DNA of 35,882 nt from Planctomycetia bacterium (GTDB taxonomy: Bacteria; Planctomycetota; Planctomycetia; Pirellulales; Thermoguttaceae), in contig JAUNMR010000035.1 in NCBI GenBank assembly GCA_030537455.1, positions 1 through 35,882 of the forward strand, written 5' to 3'. A model generated the notes under the pieces. The model saw only the letters and a list, made by a program, of their open reading frames with translations, did not search any database and was not told the DNA's origin. How positions within the stretch are numbered: position 1 is the first letter of the stretch; each line of letters opens with the position of its first letter. A program made the translations under genes and the position numbers. Of this stretch, positions 8,568 through 15,902 are shown piece after piece.

Positions 8568-10292
8568 TTAGTCGATGGTCAGGTCGCTACAGCGACGCTC
8601 TTGTTCAAGTCGCTCATGTTCGCTGAGCGCCTTGCCGGTTTGAACCTCTTGTCTGAACGTATGAAGTCGCCCACATGAGTCGAACAATGCCATGACGGCA
8701 GTGAGAAGACCTTCTTCGTCTAATTCAAAGGTAACTCTCAGCGGGGTTCCTTCTTCAAGTCTTGGCGGGAGTTCGAATTCTCGCTTGGAAATAACCGAAC
8801 ATAGCTCCAAAGAGACTCCGTCTTCTGACTCCTCTTCACTGGCCTGATTTTCACAGAGCGTAAAGTTAATGACCGCCTGATCGTCTACCATTGTGGCGAA
8901 GAACCTTTCTCCCTTCGCGGGCAGAGACGTGTTTTTAAAGATGAGGTTGGACGTCATCATACCGTTGTCGGGGGCGAACAGGTCGAAGTCGGCGTCGGTC
9001 GCTATTAAGCGCTCGAGGTAGAGATCGTGTTGAGCAGAGTTATAAATACAGGGAACGCCGAAGCTCTTACTGGCGACGTTTTTGACCTTGCGCAACGAGC
9101 CAATGACGGTTTCGAGGGTATACCCGGTTTCCGCGGCGACCTCGTCGATGATATCTTCGACGTCGTCGACGACCAGTTCCGCGCCGCTTTCTCGCGCGTC
9201 GGAGACTTTGCTTTCGATCAACTTGCGCAGACGCAGGTTATTTCCGATAATCGCAGCGCCCTTAGCGACCGATTCGTCCGGGTCGTAGAGGCGCAACGGG
9301 AGATTGAATTCTTCTTTGAGGATCTGCGATACCGCCGGCATTTTGGAGGAGCCGCCGACCAGTAGGATTTCATCGACCGTGACGTTTTTGTCAGCGGCGA
9401 TTTTCAGTACGCTTTTGGTAAACGCAACGGTGCGTTCGAGTAGGTCGCGCGTGAGCTCTTCAAACTCCTCGCGTGTGACTTCGATATTTTCGCGCTCCCC
9501 CTCGTGACTGACGCGAATTTTAACGCTAGTACGCGCGGAGAGACTTTTCTTAGCCTTTTCCGCGTCGAGAAATAACTGCGCCTGCGATTCCGGGTCTTCG
9601 AGCGGACTGTTCGTACAGCCGGTCGCTTCGCAGAATTTTTGCGCCACGTGTGTGACGAGGCGATCGTCCCAGTCCTTACCGCCGAGGCGATGGTCGCCGT
9701 CGGTGCAGATCGCCTCGATTGAATTGGGCGAGAAGCGCATGACGGTCACGTCGAAGGTGCCGCCACCCAAGTCGTAGACCAGCGCGGTTTTAACTTCCTT
9801 GCCTTCGTTATAGCCGTAGGAGACGGCCGCGGCGGTCGGTTCGTTGACGATCTGTAAGACGTTGAGACCGGCAAGTTCCCCGGCGCGTTTGGTGGCGTTG
9901 CGCTCCCTAACAAAGAAGTACGCCGGGCAGGTAATCACCACGTCGTGAACCTCTTCGTTGAGATATTCCGAGGCGTCTTGTACGAGTTTTCGCAGAATAA
10001 AACTTGAGATTTCCTCCGGGGTATATTCCACTCCGTGGTATACCATAGAGTAGTCTTCCACGCCCATCTGGCGCTTGATATGGGTGCAGACGTTTTGCGG
10101 CTCCATGGGGGCGCAATCTTTGGCGTCGCTACCGACGGTCGCGGAGCCTATGTCGAAACAGACGACCGAGGGCGTGGTGCGCTCGCCGTCGCGGTTCGGA
10201 ATAATGGTCGCTTTGCCATATTCGTCGACGTAACTGATGCAACTGTACGTTGTGCCCAGATCGATTCCGAATACTTTGGTTGATTTCTTCAT
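8568..10292 (-). CDS. Lidless Hsp70 (DnaK-like) paralogue A
   Basis: 574 residues against ~610-640 for normal DnaK. The actin-type ATPase domain is intact: GIDLGTTYSC at 9-18, IKRQMG with the catalytic Lys73, VNEPTAAAVSYGY at ~149, DLGGGTFDVT at ~174 and LLVGGSSKMPAV at ~310. After KGAAIIGNN (~344-352) the normal hydrophobic linker of the DVLLLD type is missing; a ~55-residue helical segment, including VEDIIDEVAAETGYTLETV, stands there instead. A reduced beta substrate domain follows (SNLIFKNTSLPAKGERFF) and the protein ends without the alpha-helical lid. It is very close to paralogue B, 52 bp upstream, and the two are a tandem duplication. It should be a cytosolic ATP-driven chaperone or a sensor served by the GrpE-like gene of the same array. 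The start has no obvious Shine-Dalgarno. Paralogy and family are certain; the client is unknown. Confidence 0.93.
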   Translation of the reverse strand: MKKSTKVFGIDLGTTYSCISYVDEYGKATIIPNRDGERTTPSVVCFDIGSATVGSDAKDCAPMEPQNVCTHIKRQMGVEDYSMVYHGVEYTPEEISSFILRKLVQDASEYLNEEVHDVVITCPAYFFVRERNATKRAGELAGLNVLQIVNEPTAAAVSYGYNEGKEVKTALVYDLGGGTFDVTVMRFSPNSIEAICTDGDHRLGGKDWDDRLVTHVAQKFCEATGCTNSPLEDPESQAQLFLDAEKAKKSLSARTSVKIRVSHEGERENIEVTREEFEELTRDLLERTVAFTKSVLKIAADKNVTVDEILLVGGSSKMPAVSQILKEEFNLPLRLYDPDESVAKGAAIIGNNLRLRKLIESKVSDARESGAELVVDDVEDIIDEVAAETGYTLETVIGSLRKVKNVASKSFGVPCIYNSAQHDLYLERLIATDADFDLFAPDNGMMTSNLIFKNTSLPAKGERFFATMVDDQAVINFTLCENQASEEESEDGVSLELCSVISKREFELPPRLEEGTPLRVTFELDEEGLLTAVMALFDSCGRLHTFRQEVQTGKALSEHERLEQERRCSDLTID

Positions 10293-10344
10293 GACGGTTC
10301 AGTCTTAATAAAGCGCGTCGTTAAGTTTGCGCGGCGCCGGTGAT

Positions 10345-12051
10345 TTAGTCTTTAATAATTAGTTCGCTACAGCGTTGCTCTTGGATTCTCAACTCGGAGT
10401 CGGAGCGCGCTTTGCCGGTTTGTACGCGCTGGTGGTAAACGCAATCGGTACCGATAACCTCGACCCTGGCGGTAAGTAGTCCCTCTTCGTCTAAAATAAA
10501 GGTATATTTCAGCGGAGTACCGGCCGGGAGGTTGGGAGGCAGTGGAATAAATTCTTCTGTGAGAAGATTGCAATCCGCCATTTCGACGCCGAATTCTTCC
10601 GCCTCTTCGCCCATATGGTTTTCGTATAAGCTGGAGAGAATTTTTCTTTGTCCGTCAACCGTGGTGGAATAAGTATGCACTCTGATCGCTGGCAGCGGCG
10701 TGTTTTTGTAAATGATATTACTAACCCTAATTCCGCTGCCTGGATCGGTAGGATCAAACCTACGGTTGTGAATAATGCAGTCGCGTTTATAGAGGAGATA
10801 TTGTTCGTGGTTAAAGACGGCGTCGGTGCCAAAGCTCTTACTGGAAACGTTTGTGACTTTGCGCATGGCGCCGAGGATCGTTTGGGGGATAAATCCAGTC
10901 TCAGAGGCGACCTCGTCGACAATATCGACGATGAGCTCGGTTGCGCTTTCCTCGTGTTCACTGAGCTTTTGCTCAAGTAGTTTGCGCAGGCGCAGGTTAT
11001 TGCCAATAATTGCGGCGCCCTTGGCGACGGCTTCGTCAGGGTCGTAGAGGCGTAGTGGAATATCAAAATTTTGTTCGAGGATCTGCATAACCGCCGGCAT
11101 TTTGGAGGAGCCGCCGACCAGTAGGATCTCCTCGACTTTAGCGCCGCGCTCACGCGCTCCCTCTAGTACGGTACGCGTGAAATCGACGGTGCGCTCGAGT
11201 AGATCGCGTGTGATTTCCTCAAATTCCTCGCGCGTGACTTCAATATTAGCGCGCTCGCCGTCGTGCGAGACGCGAATCTTGGTCTGACGTCGTGAAGAGA
11301 GCGCTTTTTTTGCACGTTCCACGTCCAGTAGCAGTTGCGCCTGCGACTCGGGGGATTCCAGCGGACTGGTTGAGCAACCGGTTTCGTCACAGAATTTCTG
11401 CGCCACAAGTTCGACGAGTCGGTCGTCCCAGTCTTTTCCACCGAGACGATGATCTCCGTCGGTGTAGATCGCTTCGATCGCCTCGCGTGAAAAGCGCATG
11501 ACCGTCACGTCGAAGGTGCCGCCTCCTAAGTCGTAGACCAGCGCGGTTTTAACGTCGCTTTGCTCGTTGTAACCGTAGGAGACGGCCGCGGCGGTCGGTT
11601 CGTTGACGATCTGTAAGACGTTCAATCCGGCAAGTTCCCCGGCGCGTTTGGTCGCGTTACGCTCCCTGACAAAGAAGTACGCCGGACAGGTGATTACGAC
11701 GTTGTGAATCTCTTCGTTGAGATAATCCGAGGCGTCTTGTACGAGCTTGCGTAGAATAAAGCTTGAGATTTCTTCAGGGGTATATTCCACGCCGCAATAT
11801 TGCGCGATGTATTCGTCGTTTCCCATCTGGCGTTTGATACAGGCGCAGACGTTTTCCGGCTCCATGGGGGCGCATTCCTTCGCGACGGAACCGACGCTTG
11901 CGCAACCGTTTTCGAAGCAAACGACCGACGGGGTGGTACGTTCGCCGTCGCGATTGGGAATAATAATAGCCTTGCCATATTCGTCAACGTAGCTTATGCA
12001 ACTGTACGTTGTGCCCAGGTCGATACCGAATACTCTTTCAGACTTTTTCAT
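10345..12051 (-). CDS. Lidless Hsp70 (DnaK-like) paralogue B
   Basis: 568 residues, the nearest relative of the protein encoded just downstream. The first ~350 residues of the two are almost collinear, and the blocks around TYSCISYVDEYGKA, RERNATKRAGELAGLNVLQ and YDLGGGTFDVTVMRFS are identical or nearly so. The substrate-binding half has drifted much more (FNHEQYLLYKRDCIIHNRRF against YNSAQHDLYLERLIATDADF in A). All Hsp70 nucleotide-binding motifs are present; the standard interdomain linker and the C-terminal lid are absent, as in A. The gene is separated from paralogue C by 143 bp that hold two inverted repeats, and from A by 52 bp. No clear Shine-Dalgarno precedes the ATG. A role as a second chaperone with different binding preference is inferred from the diverged beta domain. 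Confidence 0.93.
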   Translation of the reverse strand: MKKSERVFGIDLGTTYSCISYVDEYGKAIIIPNRDGERTTPSVVCFENGCASVGSVAKECAPMEPENVCACIKRQMGNDEYIAQYCGVEYTPEEISSFILRKLVQDASDYLNEEIHNVVITCPAYFFVRERNATKRAGELAGLNVLQIVNEPTAAAVSYGYNEQSDVKTALVYDLGGGTFDVTVMRFSREAIEAIYTDGDHRLGGKDWDDRLVELVAQKFCDETGCSTSPLESPESQAQLLLDVERAKKALSSRRQTKIRVSHDGERANIEVTREEFEEITRDLLERTVDFTRTVLEGARERGAKVEEILLVGGSSKMPAVMQILEQNFDIPLRLYDPDEAVAKGAAIIGNNLRLRKLLEQKLSEHEESATELIVDIVDEVASETGFIPQTILGAMRKVTNVSSKSFGTDAVFNHEQYLLYKRDCIIHNRRFDPTDPGSGIRVSNIIYKNTPLPAIRVHTYSTTVDGQRKILSSLYENHMGEEAEEFGVEMADCNLLTEEFIPLPPNLPAGTPLKYTFILDEEGLLTARVEVIGTDCVYHQRVQTGKARSDSELRIQEQRCSELIIKD

Positions 12052-12089
12052 TACAATTTATGATTAGAGAATTAAGCGCGCTATTTTGA

Positions 12090-12178
12090 GCGCAATTGTA
12101 ACGCGAACGCCGTCGCTCGACGTTGCAATTGCGCGTGGTCAAGTCTTTTCACCGTTGCAAAAACTGGGGTTGCAACGG
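12090..12178. repeat. Two inverted repeats between Hsp70 genes B and C
   Basis: The first repeat pairs GCGCAATTGTAACG (12090-12103) with CGTTGCAATTGCGC (12121-12134), 13 of 14 positions, loop 17. The second pairs CCGTTGCAA (12152-12160) with TTGCAACGG (12170-12178), perfect, loop 9. Both share a GTTGCAA core. Neither is followed by a T run on the minus strand, so they look more like processing or stabilising hairpins, or a tandem binding site, than a full terminator. They lie in the longest gap (143 bp) inside the array. Confidence 0.6.
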
Positions 12179-12194
12179 CGCCAGAGTCGTAGAA

Positions 12195-13853
12195 TTATTC
12201 AACGACGAGGTCGTGGCTGCGTTCGACCGCGTCATTGATTTCCTCCTGACTCATACCGACGTCGGCGACGAAGTTCGCCTGCACGTTCGCGCCAGTTGTT
12301 AGATCGGTCGCCTCCATCTGTAGCGCGCCTTCGGTGGAGATAGTGAATTTCACGCGAATTGGGGCTCCGGCGGGCAACTCGCTCGGTACTTCTAAACTTG
12401 TGACGCCGATTTCCTCGCTGTCTTCAAGCGGCGCGTCTGCCTCGGGGATATTATTACTGAAGACACGCAGTTCGATAAAGCTTGCGTCTGCGGTTTCGGT
12501 ATGAAAGACGAACTCGCCGACGGTCGGCGTCGGGGTTTGTCGCAGTACTAAATTGCGAACGATCGGCACGCCGCCCTTTTTCGCGCGTATGCCGTAACTC
12601 TTGGTTGCCACTGTCGTAATGGCGACGCTGGCGGCCTCGAGGAGGTAGTCGGGCTCTAAGCCAGACTCGGCGCTAACGATATCGAGCGCGGAACGCTGGT
12701 CCTCTTCGCTCAGCTCGGCAAAAGAGGCGTTATCGCCGCTGACCTGTTCCGCGGCGTCGTCGAGTTTCACTTTAAGCGTTTGGATATGACCATAGAGCGC
12801 CGCGCCCTTGGCGACTGCTTCGTCGACCTCAAAGGCTTTCGGTTCGCACCCCAGAGAGGCGGCGAACTCTTCGCTGAGACGGCGCGCGATCATTGGCATA
12901 CGCGTGGAGCCCCCGACCAGCAAGAAGGCGTCGATTTTATCAACGCCCTTTTGCGTACGCGCGTATTCGATAACCGAGCGCGTGAAGTCGACGGTACGGT
13001 CGAGCAAATTACGCGTGAGATTCTCGAAGTTTTCGCGCGTAATCTCGATATTAGCGCGGTTAGTGAGCGAGGCGACGCGCACGGTGCACTTTTCACGTAA
13101 CGTGAGGGTCTGTTTGGCGCGTTCCGCTTCCAGGCGAAGATTATAGCTGGACTCTTGGTCCTCGAGGATTTTGTCTTCTGCGCCGAACTGGCTCTCGAAT
13201 TCCGAGACCAGGTAGTTCACAATGGCGTCGTCCCAGTCTTTGCCTCCGAGGCGATGATCGCCGTCGGTGCAGATAATGGCGATTTCGTTATTGTCGACGC
13301 ATACGAGCGAGACGTCGAAGGTTCCACCGCCGAGGTCGTAGATGAGCGCGACGCTTCGTTCTCCGATATTATTCATTCCATAGAAGAGCGCGGCGGCGGC
13401 GGGCTCGTCGAGGATCTGAATCACATTGAGACCGGCGAGTTGTCCCGCTAGTCGCGTGGCGTCGCGTTCGGCGTCCCCGAAGTATGCGGGGCAGGTAATG
13501 ACGACGTCGTGGACTTCGTGCCCGCCGATCTTTTGGGCGTCGCCGGCGAGGCGGCGCAGAATATAGCTGGAGATCTCCTGCGGACGGTAATTGACGTCTT
13601 GATAGGTAAAGGTCCAGTCAGTACCCATTTGTCTTTTGACAAATTCGACGACCTTTTCGGGGTCGGTCTTCGCCGATTCTTTGGCAATTGAGCCAACGAC
13701 GATATTATCGGGCGATTCAAAGAAAACGACCGACGGGGTAATGCGTTCGTTGTCGGAGTTGGGAATAATTTCCGCTTGGTTGTATTCGTTAATGTGTGCG
13801 ATCGCAGAGTAGGTCGTCCCCAGGTCGATACCGTAAACTTTTTTGTTTTCCAT
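12195..13853 (-). CDS. Lidless Hsp70 (DnaK-like) paralogue C
   Basis: 552 residues, the most diverged and shortest of the three Hsp70s and the first after the GrpE-like gene (47 bp). It has GIDLGTTYSAIAH at 8-20, VKRQMG with Lys73, PAYFGDAERDAT (closer to normal DnaK than A and B), ILDEPAAAALFYGM, YDLGGGTFDVS and LLVGGSTRMPMI. The linker is replaced by a helical insert of ~60 residues (LSEEDQRSALDIVSAESGL and neighbours) before a short beta domain with TKSYGI and VRNLVLRQTPTP. The protein ends at DAVERSHDLVVE with no lid. No good Shine-Dalgarno is seen. As an Hsp70 without a lid it may hold or sense a partner rather than trap unfolded chains; that is inference. Its separate branch suggests an older duplication than that of A and B. 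Confidence 0.93.
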   Translation of the reverse strand: MENKKVYGIDLGTTYSAIAHINEYNQAEIIPNSDNERITPSVVFFESPDNIVVGSIAKESAKTDPEKVVEFVKRQMGTDWTFTYQDVNYRPQEISSYILRRLAGDAQKIGGHEVHDVVITCPAYFGDAERDATRLAGQLAGLNVIQILDEPAAAALFYGMNNIGERSVALIYDLGGGTFDVSLVCVDNNEIAIICTDGDHRLGGKDWDDAIVNYLVSEFESQFGAEDKILEDQESSYNLRLEAERAKQTLTLREKCTVRVASLTNRANIEITRENFENLTRNLLDRTVDFTRSVIEYARTQKGVDKIDAFLLVGGSTRMPMIARRLSEEFAASLGCEPKAFEVDEAVAKGAALYGHIQTLKVKLDDAAEQVSGDNASFAELSEEDQRSALDIVSAESGLEPDYLLEAASVAITTVATKSYGIRAKKGGVPIVRNLVLRQTPTPTVGEFVFHTETADASFIELRVFSNNIPEADAPLEDSEEIGVTSLEVPSELPAGAPIRVKFTISTEGALQMEATDLTTGANVQANFVADVGMSQEEINDAVERSHDLVVE

Positions 13854-13900
13854 GTAATCTTGGGCTTTCTATTGGCGGTGGATACGCAACTTATCTCATC

Positions 13901-15361
13901 TTAGACGTTGGTCTGGTCGTCGGTAGGCACGAGCATTTCCTCATCCGAAGGGGAGTCGGGAGTCGATTCCTCGGTCGTCGGTTGAATTGACGTTTGGTCT
14001 AACGCCTCGCACGGCGTGTTGGGAGTCGTGCCGTCCTGTTGTGTATTATCATTATTCCAGGACTCTTGACCACAGGGGACGACAGTTGAGTCTTGGTCGT
14101 CTTGCGGCGTTTGGACGTCGTCGGTTAGAACTTCGTTAGTCTCTTTTGACTCAGCGACGACGGTCTGTGTCGCGACGTCTTGCGCCACGACCGATTCAGA
14201 CGCGACGTCATTAGAGAGGAGTTGTGCAGACGTTTCAGAAGTCGCGGAGGCGTTCGCCGGATCGGTCGGCTCTTGCGCCTTGGGCTCGGTTGAATCGGGT
14301 TTGTCGTCGCATTGTTTTTCCGTCTCTTTTGGCGCCAGATTCGGGTTGAATTTATAGGCTTGCACGTAAGCTTTACGCCAAACGGTGGAGGCGGCCCCAT
14401 TGGTCTGGTCGGAAAGGTCTTCGAAGGTATATCCGAAACGTAAGGGTAAGACGGTATTAGCAAGCGCGGGGTCGGCGGTATCGATCGTTTTTAGGACTTG
14501 GTGCCTCTTGGGATCGAACGGTTCGCCCTCTTTAACTTCGTAGTAGAGCACGTCGTGGCGTTCCAGTACGAAGAGGAGATTGGCGATAATCTCATCGACG
14601 CATTTCTTAACGGCGACGGAGGTCTGATCCTCTTTCTTAGCGAGGGGGTCTTGCCAACGCCTTTGAATGTCGTCGATTTCAGCAATCAAGTCGCGCAGTA
14701 GGTCGCCTTTGAGTTGCTTGAGCGCCCCGCGACGGTAGAATTCGTTTTCTTCATGCAGACTATCGATCTGTCGCTGTTTCGTTGCGTCGTACTTAAGCTT
14801 CGTTTCGAAATCACTGGAAAGGCGACGAACGTCTTCTACTAGACTGGTAAATTCGCTACTCTTGATCAGCCCCGCGACGATCGCCTCGACGCTAGGCGTG
14901 CCGCTGGCGACGACGTCTTCCGTCGCGGGCGTCTCTTCCGTGCAGGGCGTCGTGTCCTCGGCGGGAAGTTCGGGTTCGGCGACGTCCTGCGGCGCGGAGT
15001 CGACCTGCGGTTCGATTGGCGCGCCTTCTGCGCCTTCGTTTTGTGACGCCTCAGCGCTTACAGTAGTCGTCGCGCATGGCGCGTCGTCTTGAACGTTCTG
15101 CAAGTCAAGGGAATTGTCTTGGATCGTTTGTTCAGTGGCGTCGGACGCAACCTGAGCGGACGCTTCGTTCAATACTAGCGCAGGAGATTCTAAAGGGGAG
15201 GAACCGAGATCAGACTGCGTCGATTCCGGGGCTCTTTGGGTTGGTTCAGGACTGCTGACGTCTGGTTTGTGGTCGTTGGTACAATCCAATGGCGTTTTGG
15301 CGTTGTTGTTATTATGATCGGGAAACACTTTGGACACGAGAAACCTCAACAATTTGCACAT
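13901..15361 (-). CDS. GrpE-like nucleotide exchange factor with long acidic, disordered tails
   Basis: 486 residues against ~190-200 for normal GrpE. The centre (~165-345) has the family plan: a long helical stretch (LVEDVRRLSSDFETKLKY and on), a four-helix part, then the beta wing with EVKEGEPFDPKRHQVL, RFGYTFEDL and VWRKAYVQAYKFNP. GrpE proteins share the G-x-FDP-x-xH, GY and R-x-A-x-V elements seen here. Residues ~20-160 and ~345-486 are low-complexity, rich in Asp, Glu, Gln, Thr, Ser and Pro, and likely disordered. The protein would release ADP from the Hsp70s encoded directly downstream, which makes it a dedicated exchange factor. It is the first gene of the array. The ATG at 15361 and an in-frame GTG at 15337 are each preceded by the same GAGGTTTCTC, so the start is uncertain by 8 codons. 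Confidence 0.82.
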   Translation of the reverse strand: MCKLLRFLVSKVFPDHNNNNAKTPLDCTNDHKPDVSSPEPTQRAPESTQSDLGSSPLESPALVLNEASAQVASDATEQTIQDNSLDLQNVQDDAPCATTTVSAEASQNEGAEGAPIEPQVDSAPQDVAEPELPAEDTTPCTEETPATEDVVASGTPSVEAIVAGLIKSSEFTSLVEDVRRLSSDFETKLKYDATKQRQIDSLHEENEFYRRGALKQLKGDLLRDLIAEIDDIQRRWQDPLAKKEDQTSVAVKKCVDEIIANLLFVLERHDVLYYEVKEGEPFDPKRHQVLKTIDTADPALANTVLPLRFGYTFEDLSDQTNGAASTVWRKAYVQAYKFNPNLAPKETEKQCDDKPDSTEPKAQEPTDPANASATSETSAQLLSNDVASESVVAQDVATQTVVAESKETNEVLTDDVQTPQDDQDSTVVPCGQESWNNDNTQQDGTTPNTPCEALDQTSIQPTTEESTPDSPSDEEMLVPTDDQTNV

Positions 15362-15371
15362 GAGAAACCTC
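15335..15371 (-). promoter_or_regulatory. Duplicated ribosome-binding/start unit of the GrpE-like gene
   Basis: On the minus strand GAGGTTTCTC occurs at 15371-15362, directly before ATG (15361), and again at 15347-15338, directly before an in-frame GTG (15337). The copies are 24 bp, or 8 codons, apart. Either could serve as the start. The shorter product would lose MCKLLRFL only. Confidence 0.55.
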
Positions 15372-15416
15372 TTGTATAGTTTTTAAATCAAAACAACGAC
15401 GGATTGACAAAATACA

Positions 15417-15443
15417 CGAGACGGCGTCTCGCCTTAAATTATA
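15417..15443 (-). promoter_or_regulatory. Proximal promoter -10 and hairpin at the expected transcript start
   Basis: A perfect minus-strand TATAAT lies at 15443-15438; no strong -35 is seen (TTGATT at 15464-15459 with a 15 bp spacer is the best). A 6 bp inverted repeat CGAGAC-GGC-GTCTCG (15417-15431) falls right at the expected +1 and could be an operator or a 5' hairpin. The untranslated leader would be ~70 nt. No CIRCE element (TTAGCACTC-N9-GAGTGCTAA) is present. Confidence 0.45.
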
Positions 15444-15539
15444 AAGGCAATCAACCCAAATCAAAAGTTTAGATTGGACGTCATATGTCCTACCTGGCGA
15501 CTTTTTTATGAATTAATTAAATAAAATACGTCGCATCGA

Positions 15540-15740
15540 GCGGCGTGAAATCCCGCCGCCCCCAAGAAACCGTGTCTAGCGAAAAGAGTCGGCGTCGCGT
15601 AGTGGCGCAAACGCGTTAGCGTCGTGCAGAGTTAGCGCCGCGCGCCGATTATGCGCACAAAAGCGTCCTTTCATGCGCCCCGTGGCGTCGCTTTAATATG
15701 TTAAAGCTGATAAGGGGGGGGTATTGTTACAATTATAACA
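15540..15740 (-). ncRNA. Candidate structured RNA or long leader upstream of the chaperone-GTPase array
   Basis: On the minus strand an extended -10 TGTTATAAT (15740-15732) opens the stretch. Next come a C8 tract (15721-15714), the perfect hairpin GCTTTAA-CATA-TTAAAGC (15707-15690), GCGCA/TGCGC arms (15678-15674 and 15657-15653), GGCGC/GCGCC arms around 15640-15600, and GCGGCG/CGCCGC (15559-15540). After that the sequence turns AT-rich (TATTTTATTTAATTAATT), as a transcript end would. The block is GC-rich between two AT-rich flanks and has no convincing open frame. It may be a small RNA of ~185 nt, or the first part of a ~365 nt leader of the array. I did not recognise a known RNA family. Confidence 0.35.
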
Positions 15741-15818
15741 AGAGAAAGGAATGTGAGTAGCGCTTTTTTGACGTATGCGACGTTTTTTGACAAAGATATG
15801 TCCGTGGTCAAATGAACG

Positions 15819-15861
15819 ACGCGCTCTTTCTCGCGGTCGTACGACAGGAGAAAGAGCGCGT
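15819..15861 (-). terminator. Strong hairpin after the ABC transporter operon
   Basis: ACGCGCTCTTTCTC (15819-15832) and GAGAAAGAGCGCGT (15848-15861) form a perfect 14 bp stem with a 15-base loop, 42 bp past the ATPase stop codon. No U run follows directly on the minus strand, so termination may be weak or Rho-assisted; as an mRNA end it is nonetheless the best candidate. Confidence 0.65.
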
Positions 15862-15902
15862 TCTGGTGGGAGTGGACGTCGCTAGAAGACGTAGACGTAG
15901 CG

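Noticed and set aside
10509..11153. 214-codon minus-strand frame inside Hsp70 B
   Set aside because: Overlaps the motif-bearing Hsp70 frame completely; rich in Arg/Ser as a frame-shifted reading would be.
12090..12178. Intrinsic terminator between Hsp70 B and C
   Set aside because: The stems are good, but no T run follows on the minus strand, so I list them as inverted repeats only.
15362..15540. CIRCE or other heat-shock operator in front of the GrpE-like gene
   Set aside because: No TTAGCACTC-N9-GAGTGCTAA or close variant was found; only a short CGAGAC/GTCTCG repeat.
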